6,457 nucleotides of DNA from Fidelibacterota bacterium (GCA_947473445.1 CANJEU010000130.1:1-6457), one strand, 5' to 3'; counted from the stretch's first letter, positions 1 through 6,336 are shown. Made by a program: numbers and translations. The notes: generated by a model not told the origin, from the sequence alone.

Positions 1-959
1 ACCCGGATATCATCGGCCGCGAGCGTATTCTCCAGGTCCACAGCAAGAAGACTCCGTTGGCCGCCGACGTCGACCTTAAGGTCATCGCGCGCGGCACGCC
101 GGGGTTCTCCGGCGCCGACCTCGCCAATCTCGTGAACGAAGCCGCATTGCTCGCCGCGCGCAAAGCCAAGCGCGTGATCGGCATGCAGGAATTCGAGGAA
201 GCCAAGGACAAGGTGCTCATGGGCGCCGAACGCCGGTCCATGGTCATGACCGAAGACGAAAAGAAACTCACCGCCTATCACGAAGGCGGGCATGCCCTCG
301 TCATGCTCCATGTTCCGAGCCATGAACCTCTGCATAAGGTGACCATCATCCCCCGTGGCCGCGCCCTCGGCGTGACCATGTTCCTGCCCGAGCGCGACAA
401 ATACTCCATGTCGCGTGTCGAGCTCGAAGCCCAGCTCGCCAGTCTTTTTGGCGGCCGCGTGGCGGAAGAAATCACCTTTGGCCCCGAACGTGTCACCACC
501 GGTGCCTCGGACGATATTCGCCGCGCCACCGATATCGCGCGCCGCATGGTCACCGAGTTTGGCTTCTCCGATAAGCTCGGCCCGCTGCGTTACACCGACA
601 ACCAGGGCGAGGTTTTCCTGGGTCATTCCGTGACCCAACAGAAGAACGTCTCTGACGCTACCGCGCGCCTGATCGATGAAGAAGTCCGTAGCTTCGTCGA
701 AGCCGGCGAGGCGACCGCGCGCAAGATCATCGAAGATCACCTCTCGCAGCTCGAGATCATCGCCCAGGGCCTTCTTGAACACGAAACCCTGTCGCGCGAA
801 GAAATCGAAGCGCTGCTGCGCGGCGAAAAGATCAACAAAAGCGAGCGTCATCCGCCGAAGAAAGACCCCGGCCGCCGCTCCTCGGTGCCCACCTCGGGCA
901 ACGAGGCTCCGCGCCGCCCCGGCTTCGGCCAAGAACCGACACCGCAACCCGGCGCATAA
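1..959 (+). CDS. ftsH: ATP-dependent zinc metalloprotease FtsH, C-terminal part (5' truncated by window)
   Basis: FtsH is a hexameric inner-membrane AAA+ protease that degrades misfolded membrane proteins and some short-lived regulators. The reading frame is already open at base 3 (PDIIGRERILQVH...), so the true start and the membrane and Walker motifs lie upstream. What is present is the end of the AAA+ module, including the lid stretch GFSGADLANLVNEAAL at about 104-151, followed by the complete M41 peptidase domain. The zinc site HEGGH is at 279-293, and the third ligand is expected to be the second Asp of GASDDI (codon 513-515), matching the ligand Asp of E. coli FtsH. The end is a low-complexity, Pro/Arg-rich hydrophilic tail (about 840-956), which is usual and variable in the family. 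The stop is TAA at 957-959, and a strong terminator follows 16 bp later. Family identity is certain from the motifs; only the N-terminal portion is missing. Confidence 0.97.
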   Translation, partial: PDIIGRERILQVHSKKTPLAADVDLKVIARGTPGFSGADLANLVNEAALLAARKAKRVIGMQEFEEAKDKVLMGAERRSMVMTEDEKKLTAYHEGGHALVMLHVPSHEPLHKVTIIPRGRALGVTMFLPERDKYSMSRVELEAQLASLFGGRVAEEITFGPERVTTGASDDIRRATDIARRMVTEFGFSDKLGPLRYTDNQGEVFLGHSVTQQKNVSDATARLIDEEVRSFVEAGEATARKIIEDHLSQLEIIAQGLLEHETLSREEIEALLRGEKINKSERHPPKKDPGRRSSVPTSGNEAPRRPGFGQEPTPQPGA

Positions 960-975
960 CGCCGCCGTCTCAAAC

Positions 976-1005
976 AAAAGGCCCGGTCCTAAGACCGGGC
1001 CTTTT
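976..1005 (+). terminator. Intrinsic terminator after ftsH
   Basis: This is a perfect 13-bp inverted repeat: 976-988 (AAAAGGCCCGGTC) pairs with 993-1005 (GACCGGGCCTTTT) around the 4-nt loop CTAA. The stem has a GC-rich core, and its A/T ends supply a U-run for the plus-strand transcript. Because the A-run mirrors the U-run the element could in principle work in both directions, but no minus-strand gene ends here. It lies 16 bp past the ftsH stop and suggests that much ftsH transcription ends before folP. Confidence 0.9.
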
Positions 1006-1100
1006 GCTTTGAAGCGCGCTAAGGCCCTCGTTCTTATCCGTTCCGCTTGCGGGCGGGTGAGGGGCTTTTTGTTTTCCTCGCCCCACGGCACACTCCCCCC

Positions 1101-2144
1101 ATGACTCTCGTCCACCCTTACGTTACGCCGCGCGGCTTCCTGTCAGGCACGTCGGCACGCGATGCTATCGCCGCCAATCGCGCCGCTGCGTTCGGCCGGG
1201 TAGCCGCGTTCACTGCCCTCGACCTCACCGACAGCGCCCTCTCGCCACACGTTCAGCAAACTTTTCTGGTCTCTGAAGCCCCCGCGGCCGCGCAGCCTTG
1301 GCTGAAGGCCTTCGCGCAAGCGCCCGAAACCTTCGCCGGCATTTCCCTCGCCGAACCGGTGCTTTTGGGCGTGGTCAACGTCACGCCCGACAGTTTTTCC
1401 GACGGTGGCCTGTATAGTTCCGAACACGCCGCCATCGCGCACGGCAAGGCCCTGCTCGAAGCCGGCGCGGCCATCGTCGACGTGGGCGGTGAGTCAACGC
1501 GCCCTGGCGCCGCGCCTGTCCCCCTCGACCAGGAGATCTCCCGCGTCATTCCCGTGATCCGCGCCCTCGCGTCCGCCGGGGCCTGCGTTTCCATCGACAC
1601 GCGCCATGCGCCCGTCATGGAGGCCGCCATCGCCGCCGGCGCCCGCATCGTCAATGACGTCACTGCGCTCACGGGCGAGGGGGCTCTTGCCGCCGTCGCC
1701 CGGGGTAAGGCGGCGGTCATGCTCATGCACATGCAGGGCGAGCCGCAGACCATGCAGGCCGATCCCAAATACAAATGGGCGCCAGGAGATGTCTTTGATT
1801 ATCTCCAAGGGCGCATCGCCGCCTGTATTGCCGCGGGCATCCCCCGGGCGGGTATCGGCATCGATCCGGGCATCGGCTTTGGCAAAAACGACCTCCACAA
1901 CGCCCAGATCCTCGATCACCTCGCGCTCTTCCGGGCCCTTGGCGCGCCCTTGGTCCTCGGCGTATCCCGCAAAAGCTTTATCGGCCGCATGAGTGGGGGG
2001 GAGGACGCCCAGCATCGTCTCGCGGGCTCCCTCGCGGCGGCCGTTCTCGGGGTCTTGCAGGGCGCCCAGATCGTCCGGGTCCACGACGTGGCCGAAACCC
2101 GCCAAGCCCTTGCCATCGCTCGCCGGATCGGCGCCGGGGCCTAG
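1101..2144 (+). CDS. folP: Dihydropteroate synthase with N-terminal extension
   Basis: FolP condenses 6-hydroxymethyl-7,8-dihydropterin diphosphate with p-aminobenzoate to give dihydropteroate in folate synthesis. It is a cytosolic TIM barrel and the sulfonamide target. Counting from the ATG at 1101 (347 residues), the family landmarks occur in order: NVTPDSFSDGG (93-103), GGESTRPGA (129-137, pABA/diphosphate loop), SIDTR (164-168), VND (184-186), MHMQG (209-213), DPGIGFGK (255-262), SRKSFIG (289-295) and RVHDV (326-330). The barrel starts near residue 86, so roughly 80 residues precede it with no motif I recognise; E. coli FolP (282 aa) lacks this part. The start is uncertain: no Shine-Dalgarno precedes 1101, and an in-frame TTG at 1047 would add 18 residues, also without a good ribosome site. 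I prefer the ATG. It lies between ftsH and glmM, as in many Proteobacteria. Confidence 0.95.
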   Translation: MTLVHPYVTPRGFLSGTSARDAIAANRAAAFGRVAAFTALDLTDSALSPHVQQTFLVSEAPAAAQPWLKAFAQAPETFAGISLAEPVLLGVVNVTPDSFSDGGLYSSEHAAIAHGKALLEAGAAIVDVGGESTRPGAAPVPLDQEISRVIPVIRALASAGACVSIDTRHAPVMEAAIAAGARIVNDVTALTGEGALAAVARGKAAVMLMHMQGEPQTMQADPKYKWAPGDVFDYLQGRIAACIAAGIPRAGIGIDPGIGFGKNDLHNAQILDHLALFRALGAPLVLGVSRKSFIGRMSGGEDAQHRLAGSLAAAVLGVLQGAQIVRVHDVAETRQALAIARRIGAGA

Positions 2145-2152
2145 GGTGCCCC
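2136..2152 (+). other. Small GC hairpin over the folP stop codon
   Basis: GGGGC (2136-2140) can pair with GCCCC (2148-2152) around a 7-nt loop that contains the TAG stop codon. A following stretch with a few T residues (2155-2160) is not a real U-tract. It could cause partial termination or protect the mRNA 3' end before glmM, or it may be chance in GC-rich DNA. Confidence 0.2.
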
Positions 2153-2279
2153 CGTTAATTCCCCTGAAACCGGCTACCCGTTAAAGTCGCAACTTCTGAG
2201 GTTCAAAGGTCGTTAGACAAAAGCTCCGTGCGCGGTTGCTTTCTCTGCCGGAGCGCTTCATATCCGCGACCACACCAAT

Positions 2280-2286
2280 GAGGGGA
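2280..2286 (+). promoter_or_regulatory. Ribosome binding site of glmM
   Basis: GAGGGGA lies 9 nt upstream of the ATG at 2296 and decides the start in favour of 2296 over the in-frame ATG at 2278 and the further upstream TTG at 2236. The adjacent CCTC (2287-2290) could pair weakly with GAGG (2280-2283). Confidence 0.65.
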
Positions 2287-2295
2287 CCTCCTCTG

Positions 2296-3657
2296 ATGAC
2301 GGCACGTAAGCTTTTCGGGACTGATGGCGTGCGCGGGCGCGCCAATATCGAGCCCATGACGCCCGAGACCGCCATGCGCATCGGAATGGCCGCCGGCCGT
2401 TTCTTCACACGCGGCGACCGGCGTCATACCGTCATCATCGGCAAGGACACGCGAATCTCGGGCTACATGCTCGAACCCGCGCTCACCGCCGGCTTCGTCT
2501 CCATGGGCATGGACGTCATTCTCGTCGGCCCGATCCCGACCCCGGGCGTTGCTATGCTCACGCGCTCCATGCGCTGCGACATCGGCGTCATGATCTCGGC
2601 CTCGCACAATCCGTATCAGGACAACGGCATCAAGTTGTTCGGCCCGGACGGCTACAAACTCTCCGACGATATCGAAGCTGAGATCGAAGAACTGATGGAA
2701 GGCAGTTTCGAGAACTTCCGCGCCGGTCCCGATCACCTCGGCCGCGCCAAGCGCCTTGAAGACGCGCAAGGACGTTACATCGAATACGTCAAGACCACGT
2801 TCCCACGCGGCCTGCGTCTCGACGGTCTCAAAATCGTCGTCGATTGCGCCAATGGCGCCGCGTACAAAGTCGCGCCCACCGTGTTCTGGGAACTGGGCGC
2901 CGAAGTCATTTCCGTCGGCGTGAAGCCCGATGGTTTCAATATCAACAAGCAGTGCGGTTCGCTGCACCCGGAAGAACTCTGCGCGCTGGTCAAACAACAT
3001 AACGCGCACCTGGGCATCGCGCTCGACGGGGATGCCGATCGTGTCCTCATCTGTGACGAGACCGGCAAGATGATCGACGGCGATCAGGTCATGGCGCTTA
3101 TCGCGGGCCATTGGCAGAAGACGCAGCAGCTTTCCGGCGGCGCGGTCGTCGCCACCGTCATGAGCAATCTCGGTCTAGAGCGCTATCTCGACACTCTTGG
3201 CCTGTCACTGGCGCGCACCAAGGTCGGCGACCGCTACGTCGTTGAACATATGCGCGAGCATGGCTGCAATCTCGGCGGCGAGCAGTCGGGCCATATCATT
3301 ATGGGTCAGCATGCCACCACGGGCGACGGCGTAATGGCCGCGCTGCAGGTTCTCGCCGCGCTTGTCACCAGCGGCCGCCCGGCCAGCGAAGCCCTGCGCC
3401 TGTTCGAACCCATTCCGCAGATGCTGCGCAACGTGCGCCTCGAGCGGGGCGCCAGTGCCGAGGCCGTGCTCGAACTCGACATCGTCCGGCAGGTGATCAA
3501 AGCCTGTGAACAGCGCCTTGTCGGCCGGGGCCGTCTGCTCATCCGCAAATCCGGCACCGAGCCGCTCATCCGCGTCATGGCCGAAGGCGACGATGCCGTC
3601 GAAGTCGATGACGTCGTCAGCCAGATCATCAACACCATCAAGAAGGCGGCGGCGTAG
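2296..3657 (+). CDS. glmM: Phosphoglucosamine mutase
   Basis: GlmM interconverts glucosamine-6-phosphate and glucosamine-1-phosphate, the cytosolic step that feeds UDP-GlcNAc for peptidoglycan and lipopolysaccharide. The protein is 453 residues, close to the usual 445-450, and starts MTARKLFGTDGVRG, the typical family N-terminus. The four phosphohexomutase sites are all intact. The catalytic phosphoserine loop is SASHNPYQDNG, with Ser103 equivalent to the E. coli active-site Ser102. The metal-binding loop DGDADR has Asp244, Asp246 and Asp248. The sugar-binding loop is GGEQSGH, with Glu329. The C-terminal phosphate-binding loop is RKSGTEPLIR (417-426). The GTDGVRG start and the SASHNP sequence favour GlmM over phosphomannomutase (ManB/AlgC type). 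It lies 151 bp after folP on the same strand, so it may be co-transcribed or have its own promoter; I found no convincing promoter in the gap. Confidence 0.97.
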   Translation: MTARKLFGTDGVRGRANIEPMTPETAMRIGMAAGRFFTRGDRRHTVIIGKDTRISGYMLEPALTAGFVSMGMDVILVGPIPTPGVAMLTRSMRCDIGVMISASHNPYQDNGIKLFGPDGYKLSDDIEAEIEELMEGSFENFRAGPDHLGRAKRLEDAQGRYIEYVKTTFPRGLRLDGLKIVVDCANGAAYKVAPTVFWELGAEVISVGVKPDGFNINKQCGSLHPEELCALVKQHNAHLGIALDGDADRVLICDETGKMIDGDQVMALIAGHWQKTQQLSGGAVVATVMSNLGLERYLDTLGLSLARTKVGDRYVVEHMREHGCNLGGEQSGHIIMGQHATTGDGVMAALQVLAALVTSGRPASEALRLFEPIPQMLRNVRLERGASAEAVLELDIVRQVIKACEQRLVGRGRLLIRKSGTEPLIRVMAEGDDAVEVDDVVSQIINTIKKAAA

Positions 3658-4009
3658 CCCGCGTTAAGGACGTGCCGCCACTGCCGCGACCAGCCGGGGG
3701 TGGAGATCGAGACGACGGAGACTCGGCGGGGCTTGCGCCTGCCCGCTCAAGGCGGTTGCGCGGCCCCTTGCATGTTGGCCCCGGTCACACGGCTTTTGAT
3801 AGCGACTCAAATGGTCCAAAATTGACGGCCTTCGGCACGCTATACTTTTCAGAGACTTAAGGCGCCCGGCGCCTCGCCCCGTGCGCCCGATCGTCATCTG
3901 GGCAAATCCTGACCTGTCCGCCGGCGTTCAGTCGCGGCCCCGACTCTTTGGCCCTTTACCGGTTTTGGTTTAGTCTGACGAAACGGCGTCTCAATGAATG
4001 GGGTTTGTC
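3658..4009. other. Noncoding gap after glmM; probable regulatory region
   Basis: No convincing gene is present: short open frames on both strands here lack ribosome sites and have low-complexity Arg/Pro/Ala-rich products. The part from about 3790 to 3860 is clearly richer in A/T than its surroundings and contains TTGACG (3822-3827) and TATACT (3841-3846). These resemble sigma-70 boxes, but their 13-bp spacing is too short for a standard promoter. An inverted repeat AGGCG/CGCCT (3860-3864 with 3870-3874) follows without a U-tract. No clear terminator for glmM was found. The end of the gap holds the weak promoter candidate described for the UrcA-family gene. Confidence 0.5.
3948..3976 (+). promoter_or_regulatory. 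Candidate promoter of the UrcA-family gene
   Basis: TTGGCC (3948-3953) and TAGTCT (3971-3976) are 17 bp apart, which would place the RNA start near 3983 and give a 5' leader of about 27 nt before the ATG at 4010. The -10 box matches only partly, so this is a weak candidate chosen mainly for spacing and position. Confidence 0.25.
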
Positions 4010-4444
4010 ATGAAGACTAAATCGCTTCACCGCAGCATTTTTGCAGCGACAATGTTTGCAGTCCTTGGTTTGGCCGTGTCGAGCGGCGGGGCCGCGGCGC
4101 AGGAAAAGGCGGCCGCCAAAAGGCTCCCCATGGCCACGATCACGGTCACCGCGGCGCCCTACCGGAATATCCCTGAAATTTCCAGAATGACCGTGCAGGG
4201 TCACAAATTCTTGGTCGTCTCGGCATCGGTGCCGGTTCCCTATTCCGATCTTAACCTTGCGCAAGCGACGGGCGCCGACGAGCTCGGCCGGCGGATCAGA
4301 GTCGCCGCGCGCATGGCGTGTCAGCAGATCGACATGAAGTATCCGCCGCACATCTATGCGCAGATCGGCACCGACGATTGCCAGCGAAACGCGGCCGACA
4401 CCGGAATGGCCGAGGCGAACATCGCGATTGCCGCCGCGCGCTAA
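4010..4444 (+). CDS. UrcA family protein, exported
   Basis: The product has 144 residues. It begins with a Sec-type signal peptide: a basic start (MKTKSLHR), a hydrophobic core at about 9-24 and an Ala-rich likely cleavage site near residue 30 (GAAAQE). The mature part matches the pattern of the UrcA family: a short beta-rich lead, the phrase PVPYSDLNLA (75-84), then a helix with RRIRVAARMAC (94-104) and a second cysteine in DDCQRNAAD (122-130), ending in Ala-rich sequence. Cys104 and Cys124 could form a disulfide in the periplasm. The biochemical role of the family is not known to me. The ATG at 4010 is preferred over the in-frame ATG at 3998 because GGGG (4000-4003) lies 6 nt before it and it gives a cleaner signal peptide. 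The next gene starts 47 bp downstream and is also exported. An unrelated secreted protein is possible but less likely. Confidence 0.8.
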   Translation: MKTKSLHRSIFAATMFAVLGLAVSSGGAAAQEKAAAKRLPMATITVTAAPYRNIPEISRMTVQGHKFLVVSASVPVPYSDLNLAQATGADELGRRIRVAARMACQQIDMKYPPHIYAQIGTDDCQRNAADTGMAEANIAIAAAR

Positions 4445-4480
4445 CGCGCCATCATCGGCCGCGCACAGAGTTTAAGAGGT

Positions 4481-4485
4481 AGGGA
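4481..4485 (+). promoter_or_regulatory. Ribosome binding site of the lipoprotein gene
   Basis: AGGGA lies 6 nt before the GTG at 4492, with a second purine run AAGAGG at 4474-4479. It supports the GTG start; no ATG in this frame lies near enough to compete, and starting there keeps the signal peptide complete. Confidence 0.6.
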
Positions 4486-4491
4486 CCGCCC

Positions 4492-4740
4492 GTGAAGTTC
4501 ATCGTTGCGAGTGCGGCCCTATCGGCCGTTTTGCTGGGGGGCTGCCAGACGAGCATGACCCTGGAAGAAGCCCAGGCGCGCTGTACGGAGCAGGGCGGCC
4601 TACTGACGATCATTTACACCCAAAGCATAACAGCCTCGGGTATCGGCGAGCAGATCGGCACCCCTGGCGATTGCATCTCGCCGAGCAAATTCGAAAACAC
4701 GCCGCCGAAGTCCAGCAGCGCGCCGCCCCCGGCGCGCTAG
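4492..4740 (+). CDS. Small lipoprotein, function unknown
   Basis: The product has 82 residues with a classic lipoprotein signal: Lys2, a hydrophobic core (3-15) and the lipobox LGGC with Cys18 as the lipidation site. Gln at position +2 is not an inner-membrane retention (Asp) signal, so outer-membrane sorting is plausible. The mature part is about 65 residues, with Cys31 and Cys61 as a possible disulfide pair flanking a Thr/Ile/Gly-rich segment, and a Pro/Ser-rich tail (about 70-82) that looks like a flexible linker. I do not recognise the family. It follows the UrcA-family gene by 47 bp and is probably in the same transcript. It starts with GTG, and its stop (TAG) falls at the edge of a GC-rich hairpin and 2 bp from the stop of the opposing gene. 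Confidence 0.75.
   Translation: MKFIVASAALSAVLLGGCQTSMTLEEAQARCTEQGGLLTIIYTQSITASGIGEQIGTPGDCISPSKFENTPPKSSSAPPPAR
4717..4738. other. GC-rich hairpin at the convergent gene junction
   Basis: AGCGCGCC (4717-4724) and GGCGCGCT (4731-4738) form a perfect 8-bp inverted repeat around the loop GCCCCC. It overlaps the last codons and first base of the stop of the lipoprotein gene. Neither strand has a U-tract after it, so it is not a standard intrinsic terminator, but it is the only strong fold at a junction with no room for separate terminators and may end or stabilise transcripts from both sides. Confidence 0.4.
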
Positions 4741-4742
4741 CG

Positions 4743-5183
4743 TCAGGTCAGCACGCCCCGACGCGTCATCGCGCGCGTATACCAAATAAAGAACAGCAGG
4801 AGGGCTGTGATCACGGCGTTCGTGATGGCCATGGACGGCCCCATGATCGTGCCTCCATCGCTGAGCACGTAGGTGTGAAGCACGCTGATCAGAAAGGCCG
4901 CCAGCGATACGACAAAAATCGGGAGAGCGAGCGAGCGCCGCAGCAGGATCAGCACCGAGGCCGCCTCCGCGGTCCAGACCCCGGTAGGCCAAACCACCTT
5001 CATCCACATAGGCAGGCTCAGCGTGTGCGCGGCCTGCTCGGGCGTCATATCCATGCTCGTGAGATAGCTCGCGCCCTGCGTCATGGTCATGACGTAGTCG
5101 AAGGCGCCGATACTATTGAAAAGCACGGCGATGATGCCGACCACCCACAGGTGCCACGGCGCTTTAAGTTTCGCGTCGTTCAT
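4743..5183 (-). CDS. Small integral membrane protein, function unknown
   Basis: The product has 146 residues with four predicted membrane helices at about 10-31, 62-81, 85-104 and 116-136, short loops and a basic C-terminal end (RAMTRRGVLT), suggesting both ends in the cytoplasm. The first helix carries the phrase FNSIGAFDYVMT, which I associate with a family of small alphaproteobacterial membrane proteins usually annotated as hypothetical; the name is uncertain and no enzymatic motif is visible. The ATG at 5183 is fixed by a strong Shine-Dalgarno (GGAGGG) a few bases upstream. Longer readings of the frame, back to 5399, run through the upstream gene and are not credible. It begins 46 bp after the DUF2332 gene on the same strand and is probably co-transcribed with it. 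A hairpin overlaps its ribosome site. Confidence 0.8.
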   Translation of the reverse strand: MNDAKLKAPWHLWVVGIIAVLFNSIGAFDYVMTMTQGASYLTSMDMTPEQAAHTLSLPMWMKVVWPTGVWTAEAASVLILLRRSLALPIFVVSLAAFLISVLHTYVLSDGGTIMGPSMAITNAVITALLLFFIWYTRAMTRRGVLT

Positions 5184-5187
5184 AGTT

Positions 5188-5194
5188 CCCTCCC
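5188..5194 (-). promoter_or_regulatory. Ribosome binding site of the membrane-protein gene
   Basis: On the minus strand GGGAGGG (5194 to 5188) lies 4 nt before the ATG at 5183, a near-ideal site that sets this start. Its first five bases are also part of the hairpin arm at 5190-5197. Confidence 0.8.
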
Positions 5195-5213
5195 AGGATC
5201 GATCCCCTGGGAG
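5190..5213 (-). promoter_or_regulatory. Inverted repeat overlapping the ribosome binding site
   Basis: The arms CTCCCAGG and CCTGGGAG (8 bp, perfect; 5190-5197 and 5206-5213) enclose an 8-nt loop, and a 10-bp palindrome GGATCGATCC (5196-5205) is nested inside. In the minus-strand RNA the downstream arm includes GGGAG of the Shine-Dalgarno sequence, so folding would hide the ribosome site of the membrane-protein gene. It starts 17 bp past the stop of the upstream DUF2332 gene. There is no U-tract, so termination is unlikely; translational control, a protein-binding operator or chance are the options. Confidence 0.5.
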
Positions 5214-5229
5214 ATTAGCGCTGTTCGGC

Positions 5230-6294
5230 TTAAGCCTTCCAGTCGATCGTCGCGCCATGCGCATGGCAGAGTGCCAGCAAGCGATCTTCACCCGAAGGCC
5301 AGGTGCGAACGCGGAGTTCGAACGGCCCGTTAATTTGCTCCATCCGCAGCCAAGAAAAGGGGGCCTCCGCCGTGGCCTGCGCGCCGACCCTCTCCGCATG
5401 GGCGGTCACGCGACGTTTCACTTCGTCGGAGAAGTACTGGAACGTGACCGAGTGCATCAGCACCCTGTGGATCCCAGCTTGGGGCGCGAGGGCTATCGTA
5501 CGCTCGATCCAATCGCTTGCGTCCATTCCATCAAGCGGCGGCGGATGCTCAGCGGCGATTGCTATGGCCGCGCGCACGCGCTTCAGCCTTTCAGTTTGAT
5601 CCGGCCACACATAAGCCGCAAGCCGCTCGCGGCCGAAGGACGTCCCGACATCAACCGGAGCCTGATCGACGCCCCGTCGTGCGACCACCCGCACATTTGC
5701 CGGTTCGAGTGAGGGGCCAGACCAGGCGGGCGTAAGGTGAACGGCGCTCTCACCGCCCACGCGCACTGTGCCGAGGGTGTAGGCATACCGATCCAGAATG
5801 AGGTTGAGGCCGCCACTGCTGCCGAGTTCATACAGCGAGAACGGCAGTTCTTGCTGTCCCGCGAGGAACACCAAGCCCGACATCAAAGCCGCCGACCGCC
5901 CGACTTCGTTCGTCTGCGGCGGCAATTCCAGCCAGGGCAACAGTGCCTCATCGTGGCGGTGGAGGGTTGCATCAAGCGCGCGTCCAAGAATGGCGATGTC
6001 AGGGCTGGCCGCAGGGGGGTAGAGCGCTGACCAGTCCGCATCGATATTCTTTAAGGCTAGGGCGTGGAGTCCGGCGGTCACACGTAAGGCAAGTGCGTCG
6101 TCCGTGGCCTCGGGCCTGCCCAGCCAGCTCATAACGCGCGCGCCAGTGCGCGTTTCACGCGTGAGGCTGTCGGCAAGAAGATCGCAGAGCTGCGCTGTGA
6201 AGGGCGATTGCAGGGCTCTGCAATATCCCGCCTGCTGCCGGAACGATTCTCGAATTCGGGTTTCTGACGCATCCACCATATGCGCAGCTTGCAC
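5230..6294 (-). CDS. DUF2332 family protein
   Basis: The product has 354 residues from a GTG at 6294, or 349 from the ATG at 6279. Features I associate with DUF2332 appear in order: an N-terminal helical region with a Phe-Arg-x-Gln-Ala start (FRQQA, 18-22), PQTNEVGRSAAL (126-137), YELGSSGGLNLILDRY (155-170), YVWPDQTERLKR (228-239), HSVTFQYF (281-288), PFSWLRMEQ (312-320) and DRLLALCHAHG (337-347). The ELGSSGG loop after a hydrophobic strand resembles motif I of SAM-dependent methyltransferases, so a SAM-binding fold is a reasonable inference; the reaction is unknown. The start is uncertain: AGGTG (6296-6292) lies 12 nt before the ATG and overlaps the GTG. No signal peptide or membrane helix is visible, so the protein is probably cytosolic. 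It diverges from thiD and is followed on its own strand by the membrane-protein gene 46 bp away. Confidence 0.88.
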   Translation of the reverse strand: MQAAHMVDASETRIRESFRQQAGYCRALQSPFTAQLCDLLADSLTRETRTGARVMSWLGRPEATDDALALRVTAGLHALALKNIDADWSALYPPAASPDIAILGRALDATLHRHDEALLPWLELPPQTNEVGRSAALMSGLVFLAGQQELPFSLYELGSSGGLNLILDRYAYTLGTVRVGGESAVHLTPAWSGPSLEPANVRVVARRGVDQAPVDVGTSFGRERLAAYVWPDQTERLKRVRAAIAIAAEHPPPLDGMDASDWIERTIALAPQAGIHRVLMHSVTFQYFSDEVKRRVTAHAERVGAQATAEAPFSWLRMEQINGPFELRVRTWPSGEDRLLALCHAHGATIDWKA

Positions 6295-6336
6295 CTAAGT
6301 GCGGTGCCAGAGTCATGCAAAAAGGTTGAGGGAGGT

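Noticed and set aside
57..59. TTG at 57 as an internal start of a short FtsH
   Set aside because: The same frame is open upstream to base 3 and encodes conserved FtsH sequence, so the gene is cut by the window edge.
279..293. HEGGH instead of the commoner HEAGH in the FtsH zinc site
   Set aside because: The HExxH residues needed for zinc and catalysis are intact, and I recall Gly at this position in other alphaproteobacterial FtsH proteins, so it is not unusual.
1253..2105. Long antisense open frames within folP (173 and 203 codons)
   Set aside because: The plus-strand frame has every dihydropteroate synthase motif, and the antisense products are low-complexity Arg/Ala/Gly/Asp-rich sequences typical of GC-rich shadows.
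2236..2264. Possible glmM promoter (TTGCTT, then CATATC 17 bp later)
   Set aside because: The -10 match is poor (three of six) and the position is not otherwise supported, so it was not listed as a feature.
2203..3111. A 302-codon open frame antisense to glmM
   Set aside because: It is the complementary shadow of a GC-rich gene with intact GlmM motifs; the product is His/Asp/Ala/Arg-rich with no recognisable domain.
3664..3897. Short open frames on both strands in the gap after glmM (77 and 62 codons)
   Set aside because: They overlap each other, lack ribosome sites and have Arg/Pro/Ala-rich products; nothing supports coding.
4671..5333. A 220-codon plus-strand open frame across the lipoprotein end and the membrane-protein gene
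   Set aside because: It opposes a convincing four-helix protein with a strong ribosome site, and its product is rich in Arg, His and Gln with no domain.
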